This document shows positions 1 through 4,526 of a stretch of 5,474 nt of DNA, piece by piece. The position numbers and the translations under genes are program-made. Below the pieces are notes generated by a model that did no database searches, was not told the DNA's origin, and saw only the letters and a list, made by a program, of their open reading frames with translations. Each line of letters begins with the position of its first letter. Within the stretch, counting starts at the first letter, position 1. The stretch comes from Acidobacteriaceae bacterium (GTDB taxonomy: Bacteria > Acidobacteriota > Terriglobia > Terriglobales > Acidobacteriaceae). Where the stretch lies: positions 1-5,474 of the forward strand of contig DAHUXF010000218.1 of the NCBI GenBank assembly GCA_027307295.1. The letters run 5' to 3'.

Positions 1-2
1 CT

Positions 3-158
3 TTCTTTGCTGAACACAAAGTTCCGGCGGGCGAGCGCACGCTGAAACAGTCATTTGAAGATATCAGCAGTTGCACTAGAAGCCGGTCCCGTTTACAAAC
101 AGAACTTTCCGGCTGGCTGCAACTGCATTCCAGCACAAGCCAGGCCGGAAGCCGGTAA
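3..158 (+). CDS. M1-family aminopeptidase, C-terminal end (partial)
   Basis: This frame is open from the left edge to TAA at 156-158 and encodes 51 residues. It begins FFAEHKVPAGERTLKQSFED, continues with a Cys at about residue 24, and has a Trp-Leu pair (GWLQL) at about residues 38-39. From memory, this matches the end of the ERAP1-like C-terminal helical domain of M1 zinc aminopeptidases, where a segment of the type FF..H.VP..ERTL.QS.E.I..C is followed by a final L..WL. The catalytic HEXXH-E part would lie beyond the left edge, so activity cannot be judged. M1 enzymes remove N-terminal residues from peptides. The last 12 or so residues are rich in Ser and Gly and look like a divergent tail. 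The call rests on a short match. Confidence 0.6.
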   Translation, partial: FFAEHKVPAGERTLKQSFEDISSCTRSRSRLQTELSGWLQLHSSTSQAGSR

Positions 159-227
159 GGTTCTCGAGTCGGTGTGCCTTTCTTCGCTGCAGATTTGCGC
201 AGAACATCGAGGAAAAAGGTCCCTACC

Positions 228-345
228 ACTGATTTACACGGATAAACACTGATTAGGAAAGTTCTGCTAAATGAACCTGATCAGCGTCCATCGGCGTAAA
301 TCCGCCGCCAGGTTCTTTCGCCCTTGGTGTTCCTTCGTGTCCGTT
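228..345. repeat. Intergenic inverted-repeat element, probably dispersed
   Basis: The arms at 231-254 (gatttacacggataaacact followed by gatt) and 279-302 are inverted copies matching at 18 of 24 positions, separated by 24 bases. On the minus strand four of the six differences become G.U wobbles, so 22 of 24 positions can pair in an RNA read from that strand. The right arm is followed by a segment of the type TTCGCCCTTGGTGTTCCTTC then GTGTCC. From memory, motifs of the form CACGGAT/ACACTGATT followed by CCTTCGTGTCC recur between genes in many Acidobacteriota, Verrucomicrobiota and other soil genomes. That it is multicopy here is an inference. Confidence 0.55.
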
Positions 346-502
346 ATGGCTCAGCATGAAGGCAGAGCAGGGCGAGCTTGGTCGCGAACCGACGCAAAAA
401 ATGCAAATCTAAAAACAGCCCAGCTTGTTATTTCGCAAAAAGCATGTTTTCTCGGCCTCACTACGATGGCGCCCCATACGAATAATGCCTACTCAGAAAT
501 TA

Positions 503-529
503 CTTTGGCTGGGTTTAAGCCCAGTAAAG
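503..529. other. Stem-loop without T-tract
   Basis: CTGGG (509-513) and CCCAG (520-524) pair around the loop TTTAAG. CTTT (503-506) and AAAG (526-529) extend the stem across a 2:1 internal loop. No T-run follows on either strand, so a classic intrinsic terminator is unlikely. It lies about 345 bases past the aminopeptidase stop. Confidence 0.35.
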
Positions 530-552
530 CTTAGTGGCAGGTTTTCCGATCA

Positions 553-585
553 CGGCGATGCCGGCGATCACCCGATGACGGCGAT
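553..585. repeat. Degenerate short repeat, CGGCGAT units
   Basis: CGGCGAT occurs at 553-559, 562-568 and 579-585, with related GATCAC and CCGAT words between. The 9- and 17-base periods are irregular, so this is a decayed simple repeat rather than an array. It is not a CRISPR: the units are too short and there are no spacers. Confidence 0.4.
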
Positions 586-633
586 CCTGTGCTGGTGTTG
601 GATGTAAAAAGTTTGTCTTCTTTATCAATTCCA

Positions 634-661
634 TTGACATTCTTGGTTCTTCGCTTAAAAA
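634..661 (+). promoter_or_regulatory. Candidate sigma70-type promoter of merR
   Basis: A perfect -35 hexamer TTGACA (634-639) is followed after 16 bases by a weak -10, TAAAAA (656-661). Transcription would begin near 668, about 40 bases before the ATG and just upstream of the palindrome at 683-701. The weak -10 is the main doubt. Confidence 0.4.
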
Positions 662-682
662 TTGCCTAAACATATGTAACAG

Positions 683-701
683 GAAATGTTTAAAACATTT
701 C
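683..701. promoter_or_regulatory. Perfect 19-bp palindrome, candidate merR operator
   Basis: GAAATGTTT (683-691) and AAACATTTC (693-701) are perfect inverted 9-bp arms around a single A. A further AAACAT stands at 668-673 and ACATATGT (670-677) is also palindromic, so the half-site word occurs three times in 31 bases. The site abuts the start of the MerR-type gene. MerR proteins bind as dimers to inverted repeats and often regulate themselves, so an autoregulatory operator is the simplest reading. In classic MerR promoters the operator lies between -35 and -10, whereas here it would lie after the start site and would favour repression. That is inference. Confidence 0.5.
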
Positions 702-710
702 TTGGCAGTT

Positions 711-1178
711 ATGGACAAGCGGTTCACATCCGCGCAGGTAGTGCAGCTCACGGGCATTACGCCGCGCCAGCTCCAGTGGTGGGACGAATGCGGCATTGTG
801 CAGCCGCAGCGTGAAGGCCGGCGGAGACTGTACGCGTTTGACGATGTCACGGAGATTGCCGTGATCTGCGCGCTTCGGCGCAAGGGATTTCCCTTGCAGC
901 GTGTCCGGCGCATTATGAAGTTCCTGCAAAAGGAATTTGGCCGGCGTTTGGCGGAAGCTGTGAGCAGCGGGTCCGAGTATCACCTCCTGACGGATGGAAA
1001 GCGCATCTATCTGGAGAACTCGCAGAGCCAGGTGATTGACATCCTTAAAAACTCGCGGCAGCCGTTGCTGGCCGTCTGCCTGAGCGATGCGGTGCGTGAG
1101 GTCAAGGCCGAAATTTTCAACCGGCGTCCGGCGCAGAGACATATAACGCGTGGCGCAGGGAAGCGGCGGAGTTCTTAG
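711..1178 (+). CDS. MerR-type transcriptional regulator
   Basis: The product has 155 residues. Residues 6-45 form a MerR-type winged helix-turn-helix: SAQVVQLTGITPRQLQWWDE supplies the helices, followed by the wing segment RRRLYAFDDV. The usual MerR Tyr-Arg position reads RRLY here. Residues 46-80 are helical and Arg/Lys-rich (LRRKGFPLQRVRRIMKFLQK). Residues 92-135 contain DGKRIYLENSQSQVIDIL and a Leu/Val-rich helix, resembling the small C-terminal module of MerR proteins related to DUF433-type antitoxins, a weak match. No metal-binding cysteine cluster is seen, so a classic mercury, zinc or copper sensor is unlikely. ATG at 711 is chosen; an in-frame TTG at 702 would add three residues, and neither has a well-placed Shine-Dalgarno. 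It is probably co-transcribed with the small gene 79 bases downstream. The ligand is unknown. Confidence 0.8.
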   Translation: MDKRFTSAQVVQLTGITPRQLQWWDECGIVQPQREGRRRLYAFDDVTEIAVICALRRKGFPLQRVRRIMKFLQKEFGRRLAEAVSSGSEYHLLTDGKRIYLENSQSQVIDILKNSRQPLLAVCLSDAVREVKAEIFNRRPAQRHITRGAGKRRSS

Positions 1179-1257
1179 GAAGCTCAGAGCAAATATTAAA
1201 CTCTGGCGCTTCCGGTCTCCGGCTGACGGCAAGGGAGAAGACTTGACGGAGGTGACT

Positions 1258-1521
1258 ATGGTAGCGGAGCTGAACATCATCACGGAATGGCTGCCGGAAC
1301 AGATGGAACCGGGCAGCATCTTTGTCCTGGAGAATGCCGGCGAAGTTGGCAACCAGGATGATCCGTACTGGGCCGTGCTTTCGTGCCCCGAATGCGGCAC
1401 GCTGGGCCTGATTACGCGCCGGCAGATGCGCGGCCTGGTCCCGGTAATTTGCGGATCGAACACCTGCTCCGCGCAGTTTGTGATTGAAGATGAACAGGTA
1501 GTCCCGCGCCGTCCCAGCTAA
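1258..1521 (+). CDS. Small four-cysteine protein, possible zinc ribbon, unknown function
   Basis: The product has 87 residues. ATG at 1258 is preceded by GGAGGT at 1248-1253, the best ribosome binding site in the window, so it is chosen over an upstream in-frame GTG at 1150 that would overlap merR. Four cysteines (43, 46, 65 and 70) are arranged CPECG, then 18 residues, then CGSNTC, compatible with a small zinc ribbon or rubredoxin-like knuckle. Residues 1-40 are acidic with several hydrophobic positions (WLPEQMEPGSIFVLENAGEV). There is no signal peptide or membrane segment, so the protein should be cytoplasmic. I do not recognise the family. Its position just after a MerR-type regulator suggests a shared transcript. 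The second cysteine pair is spaced CX4C, wider than the usual CX2C. Confidence 0.75.
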   Translation: MVAELNIITEWLPEQMEPGSIFVLENAGEVGNQDDPYWAVLSCPECGTLGLITRRQMRGLVPVICGSNTCSAQFVIEDEQVVPRRPS

Positions 1522-1522
1522 A

Positions 1523-1575
1523 GCCGGCCTTCCGGCCCATGGGTCGCTCGCAGGCCCTGTGAGCACGCTACAGGG
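1523..1575. other. Two short stem-loops after the four-cysteine gene
   Basis: GCCGG-CCTT-CCGGC (1523-1536) starts one base after the TAA, and CCCTGT (1555-1560) pairs with ACAGGG (1570-1575) around a 9-base loop. Neither is followed by a T-run. They might slow or end the upstream transcript, or protect its 3' end, before the mtnA promoter. Confidence 0.3.
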
Positions 1576-1627
1576 ATATGGATGTTCGCGCCTGGCGCGC
1601 CAATGGCCGTAACTTGCCGCCAGCAAT

Positions 1628-1642
1628 TACAATCTAACCTGG
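1628..1642 (+). promoter_or_regulatory. Candidate -10 element placing mtnA almost leaderless
   Basis: TACAAT (1628-1633) differs from the consensus -10 at one base and ends 9 bases before the mtnA ATG. A start site 6-8 bases after it would fall at about 1640-1641, giving a leader of two or three bases. The stretch between is ctaacctgg, with no Shine-Dalgarno. The -35 region is poor (TGGCCG at 1604-1609 with an 18-base spacer), as expected if the -10 does most of the work. Confidence 0.45.
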
Positions 1643-2707
1643 ATGATCAAAACACTTGAATGGACGAACCAGGGAATTCGTTTGATTGACCAAACCCTGC
1701 TTCCTACCGAAGAGACCTATGTAACCTGCGGCACCTATCAGGAAGTGGCCACCGCTATCCGGGACATGGTTGTGCGCGGCGCTCCCGCCATTGGCGTGGC
1801 TGCCGCCATGGGCATTGCCCTGGGCGTCAGGCAGTCTACGGCGCAGGACATCGCGGGATTGCGGACTCAATTCGGCCAGATTTGCCGCACCATGGGTGAA
1901 ACGCGGCCTACCGCGGTAAACCTTTTCTGGGCCATCCGCCGCATGCAGCAGAAGTTTGAAGAAGCGGCCCCGCAGGGCGTCCATACCGTGAAAGTAGTTC
2001 TGGTGGAAGAAGCACAAAAGATGCTGGTGGAAGACATTGCCGCCAACCAGGCCATGGGCCGCCATGGTGCCGCGCTGATGCCTGGCTCAGGAGGCGTCCT
2101 CACCCATTGCAATGCCGGGGCGCTGGCCACATGCGGTTATGGCACCGCTCTGGGCGTGATTCGCGCGGCCATTGCGGCGGGCAAAAACATTCACGTTTTC
2201 GCTGACGAAACCCGGCCCTTCCTGCAAGGCTCCCGCCTGACTGCCTGGGAGCTCATGAAAGATGGAATCCAGACCACGCTGATTGCTGACAACATGGCAG
2301 GGGCCATGATGCGCCAGGGCAAGATACAGGCCGTGGTGGTGGGCGCGGACCGCATTGCCGCCAACGGCGATGTTGCTAACAAAATCGGCACATACACGGT
2401 GGCCGTGCTGGCGCGGGAGCACGCGATTCCTTTTTACGTTGCCGCGCCGTGGTCAACCGTGGATATGAATACTCCGACGGGTGAAAAAATCCCCATCGAG
2501 CAGCGGTCTCACAAAGAAGTTACGCACCTTGCCGGGAAGCAGGTAGCGCCGGATGGCGTGCTGGTGGAAAATCCTGCGTTTGACGTTACACCCCATCAAT
2601 ACATCGCGGCGATTATTACGGAACGCGGACTAGCACACCCGCCCTTCAACGAATCACTTCAGGAATTGGCGTTGGCAGGCGCGGGCATGGTTGAAGCAAA
2701 GCGCTGA
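1643..2707 (+). CDS. mtnA: S-methyl-5-thioribose-1-phosphate isomerase
   Basis: The product has 354 residues, the full length of the family. MtnA converts 5-methylthioribose-1-phosphate to the ribulose-1-phosphate form, an aldose-ketose step in recycling methylthioadenosine to methionine, in the cytoplasm. Family motifs appear in order: RGAPAIG (45-51), GETRPTAVNL (85-94), THCNAGALAT (154-163), FADETRPFLQGSRLTAWEL (186-204), DNMAG (216-220), VGADRIAANGDVANKIGTY (233-251) and PFYVAAPWSTVD (263-274). Cys156 and Asp236 correspond to the catalytic Cys160/Asp240 pair of the Bacillus subtilis enzyme. The fold is shared with eIF2B subunits, but this motif set is specific to the isomerase. No other salvage genes (mtnP, mtnK, mtnB) lie nearby, so the gene stands alone. 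It has no Shine-Dalgarno. It converges with the minus-strand gene ending at 2757. Confidence 0.97.
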   Translation: MIKTLEWTNQGIRLIDQTLLPTEETYVTCGTYQEVATAIRDMVVRGAPAIGVAAAMGIALGVRQSTAQDIAGLRTQFGQICRTMGETRPTAVNLFWAIRRMQQKFEEAAPQGVHTVKVVLVEEAQKMLVEDIAANQAMGRHGAALMPGSGGVLTHCNAGALATCGYGTALGVIRAAIAAGKNIHVFADETRPFLQGSRLTAWELMKDGIQTTLIADNMAGAMMRQGKIQAVVVGADRIAANGDVANKIGTYTVAVLAREHAIPFYVAAPWSTVDMNTPTGEKIPIEQRSHKEVTHLAGKQVAPDGVLVENPAFDVTPHQYIAAIITERGLAHPPFNESLQELALAGAGMVEAKR

Positions 2708-2744
2708 TCGAGTGGCGGCTCCACGAGGGGCAAAGCCATCGGGC

Positions 2745-2765
2745 GCGGCTGATGGTTCAGGCCGC
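2745..2765 (-). other. Hairpin enclosing the stop codon of the 70-residue gene
   Basis: GCGGC (2745-2749) pairs with GCCGC (2761-2765) around an 11-base loop holding the TGA stop (2757-2759 on the plus strand). It also lies 38 bases past the mtnA stop and could act on both convergent transcripts. There is no T-run, and a 5-bp stem of this kind arises fairly often by chance. Confidence 0.3.
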
Positions 2766-2969
2766 ATGGCCCTGAATAGAAATGGTCACGCCGTCGGGTT
2801 CAAAGCCTTCGTCCTTAAGCGTTTTCAGCGCCGCAGCACGAAGATCTTTTTCACTTGCGTCCTGGGGAAGATCGCAATAGCGCCGAATCACTTCCTCGCC
2901 CACGGCAATTCGTACCAGCCATTTTGATTTACCGGGGAACCACGATACTTCAAGACTGTCTGCTTGCAT
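2757..2969 (-). CDS. Small conserved-looking protein of unknown function (70 aa)
   Basis: I do not recognise this family. The sequence suggests a compact alpha/beta fold. Residues 6-31 (LEVSWFPGKSKWLVRIAVGE then EVIRRY) look like two beta strands, CDLPQDASEKDLRAAALKTL (32-51) gives a turn and an amphipathic helix, and GVTISI (60-65) is a short final strand. It has one Cys and no signal peptide or membrane segment. The start is supported by a purine-rich AAGGGGGG (plus-strand 2975-2982) five bases before ATG. It follows scoB by 60 bases on the same strand and may be the last gene of that transcript. The well-placed ribosome binding site and natural composition argue that it is real. A role tied to the CoA-transferase is only a guess from position. 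Confidence 0.65.
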   Translation of the reverse strand: MQADSLEVSWFPGKSKWLVRIAVGEEVIRRYCDLPQDASEKDLRAAALKTLKDEGFEPDGVTISIQGHAA

Positions 2970-3020
2970 CTCTACCCCCCTTGCAGCTACTTTCTTCCGC
3001 TTACCGGGCGCGTCTAAGCT

Positions 3021-3043
3021 CCATGGTTCTTAAGGGACCATGG
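3021..3043 (-). other. 7-bp hairpin with the scoB stop codon in its loop
   Basis: CCATGGT (3021-3027) and ACCATGG (3037-3043) are a perfect inverted pair around a 9-base loop that contains the scoB TAA (plus-strand 3030-3032). One arm is coding sequence (the final Thr-Met-Val codons). No T-run follows, so a processing, stability or ribosome-release role fits better than a classic terminator. Confidence 0.45.
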
Positions 3044-3722
3044 TCTTCAAATTCGGGCTCACAATCAACCGGGCTCCAGTGGCCTTTTGCACATCTTCAG
3101 CGGTCAGGCCGGGAGCTACTTCTTCCAGCACCAGGCCTTTCGGCGTGACATTGATGTAGGCCATCTCCGTCACAATCGTGTTCACCACTTTCATTCCGGT
3201 CAATGGCAAAGTGCACTTGGTGAGGATCTTGGGCGCACCCTCTTTTGTGGCATGCTCCATGGCGATAATCACGCGGCGCGCACCGGCGGCCAGATCCATC
3301 GCGCCGCCCATGCCCTTGACCATCTTTCCCGGAATCATCCAGTTGGCCAGGTTGCCTTCTTCATCCACTTCCATGGCCCCCAGCACGCTTAAATCAATAT
3401 GCCCGCCCCGGATCATGGCAAATGAGTCCGCGCTGGAGAAATATGCGGTGCCAGGAACTTCTGTGACCGTCTCTTTGCTGGCATTAATCAGGTCGGGATC
3501 TTCTTCGCCTGCAAAGGGAAACGGCCCAACGCCCAGCATGCCATTCTCACTTTGCAAGATTACTTCAACGCCCGGCTCAATATAGTTTGCCACCAGGGTC
3601 GGCATGCCGATGCCCAGGTTCACGTAGAAACCGTCCTGCATCTCGCGCGCAATGCGCTTCACGATGCGTTCGCGCTTTTCCGCGTCCTTTTGCTTGTCTG
3701 CCTTCAAAGGTGTGGTTGCCAT
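3030..3722 (-). CDS. scoB: 3-oxoacid CoA-transferase subunit B
   Basis: The product has 230 residues from ATG at 3722, normal for the beta subunit of family I CoA-transferases. With ScoA it moves CoA from succinyl-CoA (or another acyl-CoA) to acetoacetate, in the cytoplasm. The catalytic Glu is in SENG (residues 58-61, Glu59), which forms the gamma-glutamyl-CoA thioester. Other family segments are GFYVNLGIGMPTLVANYI near the N-terminus, GVGPFPFAGEEDPDLINA, MIRGGHIDLSVLGAMEVD, and GKMVKGMGGAMDLAAGA. An in-frame TTG at 3731 would add three residues; ATG is preferred although neither has a Shine-Dalgarno. It follows scoA by 44 bases. SCOT-type use is favoured over 3-oxoadipate transfer (PcaJ) because no beta-ketoadipate genes are near, but substrate is not certain from sequence. 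Confidence 0.93.
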   Translation of the reverse strand: MATTPLKADKQKDAEKRERIVKRIAREMQDGFYVNLGIGMPTLVANYIEPGVEVILQSENGMLGVGPFPFAGEEDPDLINASKETVTEVPGTAYFSSADSFAMIRGGHIDLSVLGAMEVDEEGNLANWMIPGKMVKGMGGAMDLAAGARRVIIAMEHATKEGAPKILTKCTLPLTGMKVVNTIVTEMAYINVTPKGLVLEEVAPGLTAEDVQKATGARLIVSPNLKTMVP

Positions 3723-3758
3723 AGTAGTCAAATTGTTCTGCGTGCGACCGATGCCGGG

Positions 3759-3776
3759 CCGGGCAATTATGCCCGG
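3759..3776 (-). other. 7-bp GC-rich hairpin with the scoA stop codon in its loop
   Basis: CCGGGCA (3759-3765) and TGCCCGG (3770-3776) pair perfectly around a 4-base loop ATTA that contains the scoA TAA (plus-strand 3767-3769). The upstream arm of the transcript is the last Arg-Ala codons. It lies in the short scoA-scoB gap, which also lacks a Shine-Dalgarno, so it could tune the ratio or stability of the two subunit messages. No T-run is present. Confidence 0.5.
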
Positions 3777-4465
3777 TTCCGCACCGTTCGCTTCTCAATG
3801 CGTTTTTCCTGCGCGGTGCTCAACACAATTCTTTTTACATAAACGCTGGCCAGGTGGACCCTGTCCGGATCAAGCTGGCCTGGTTCCACCAGTTCTTCCA
3901 CTTCCACAATCGTGACCCGCGCGGCAGTAGCCATTACGGGATTAAAGTTACGAGCGGTCTTGCGGAAAATCAGGTTTCCCCAGCGGTCGGCCTTCCAGGC
4001 CTTCACCAGCGCAAAATCCGCCTTCAGCGCGCGCTCCATAACATACTGCTTGCCGTCAAACTCGCGGATTTCCTTGCCTTCAGAAACAACCGTGCCTGCG
4101 CCTGTGGGCGTAAAGAATGCGGGAATACCCGCGCCGCCGGCGCGAATCCGCTCTGCCAGCGTCCCCTGCGGATTGAGTTCCAGTACCACTTTGCCGGTGA
4201 GCACCAGTTGCTCAAAGTGCTTGTTCTCACCCACGTAGGAGCCGATATGTTTTTTGATCTGGCCGGCATACAGCAGCCTGCCCAGGCCAAACTGGTCAAC
4301 CCCGGCATTGTTGGAAATGGTGGTCAGGTTCTGCACGCCTTTGCGGACCAAGGCTTCAATGAGATCAACGGGGATTCCGCAAAGACCAAAACCGCCAACC
4401 ATGATAGTACAGCCATCGGTTACATCACGGACCGCTTCGTCAGCGCTGGCAATGACTTTGTTCAT
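3767..4465 (-). CDS. scoA: 3-oxoacid CoA-transferase subunit A
   Basis: The product has 232 residues, full length for the alpha subunit. Residues 17-32 (DGCTIMVGGFGLCGIP) carry the family I CoA-transferase signature with the GGFG..G.P loop that helps form the CoA site. SNNAG (51-55), GSYVGENK (75-82) and NPQGTLAERIRAGGAGIPAF (98-117) are further hallmarks. FDGKQYVMERALKADFALVK (136-155) and ARNFNPVMATAARVTIVEVE (171-190) are typical of the C-terminal half. It works as a heterotetramer with ScoB to activate or release acetoacetate, so it may serve ketone-body or butyrate metabolism, or handle acetoacetate from amino-acid breakdown. It starts 61 bases after the tyrA fusion stop on the same strand. 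There is no Shine-Dalgarno before ATG, but a -10-like TACAAT is close by. Confidence 0.94.
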   Translation of the reverse strand: MNKVIASADEAVRDVTDGCTIMVGGFGLCGIPVDLIEALVRKGVQNLTTISNNAGVDQFGLGRLLYAGQIKKHIGSYVGENKHFEQLVLTGKVVLELNPQGTLAERIRAGGAGIPAFFTPTGAGTVVSEGKEIREFDGKQYVMERALKADFALVKAWKADRWGNLIFRKTARNFNPVMATAARVTIVEVEELVEPGQLDPDRVHLASVYVKRIVLSTAQEKRIEKRTVRNRA

Positions 4466-4506
4466 AAGCAGTGAAGATTGTAAACAGCGGCGAGGAAGCG
4501 CTGCAA
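4466..4506 (-). promoter_or_regulatory. Candidate promoter of scoAB, almost leaderless
   Basis: On the minus strand TACAAT (plus 4477-4482) ends 11 bases before the scoA ATG, preceded after an 18-base spacer by TTGCAG (plus 4501-4506), a half-match to TTGACA. The predicted start site leaves a leader of about three to five bases. The intervening cttcactgctt has no ribosome binding site. This would give scoAB transcription independent of the tyrA gene just upstream. Confidence 0.45.
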
Positions 4507-4526
4507 ACTCATCTTTTAAGACAGGC

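Larger units (their letters stand above)
159..701. other. Non-coding stretch with repeats, no credible gene
   Basis: No frame on either strand here gives a protein with recognisable composition or motifs. The stretch holds an imperfect inverted repeat (231-302) followed by a T/G-rich tail (about 311-345), a stem-loop (503-529), a degenerate CGGCGAT repeat (553-585), and the promoter and palindrome in front of the MerR gene (634-701). Long intergenic gaps with such repeats are common in large soil bacterial genomes. No tRNA-like or rRNA-like sequence was seen. Confidence 0.7.

Noticed and set aside
553..585. CRISPR-like array
   Set aside because: Units are 7 bases with irregular spacing and no spacers.
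515..913. Minus-strand frame crossing the merR promoter and degenerate repeat
   Set aside because: Low-complexity translation, no ribosome binding site, and it overlaps repeats and the merR start.
1150..1257. N-terminal extension of the four-cysteine protein from GTG at 1150
   Set aside because: It would overlap merR, and the added residues look non-coding while ATG 1258 has GGAGGT at proper distance.
690..1463. Minus-strand open frame of 257 codons opposite the merR and four-cysteine genes
   Set aside because: It has no domain-like pattern, and the plus-strand genes show a clear helix-turn-helix, a cysteine pattern and a good ribosome binding site.
1523..1536. Rho-independent terminator after the four-cysteine gene
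   Set aside because: Only a 5-bp stem and no T-run on the plus strand; listed merely as a stem-loop.
2708..2756. Bidirectional terminator between mtnA and the 70-residue gene
   Set aside because: GTGG-CGGCT-CCAC (2712-2724) and the GCGGC hairpin are short and lack T-runs, so termination cannot be claimed.
3854..4474. Plus-strand open frame opposite scoA
   Set aside because: Composition is that of an antisense shadow of a GC-rich gene, and scoA is certain.
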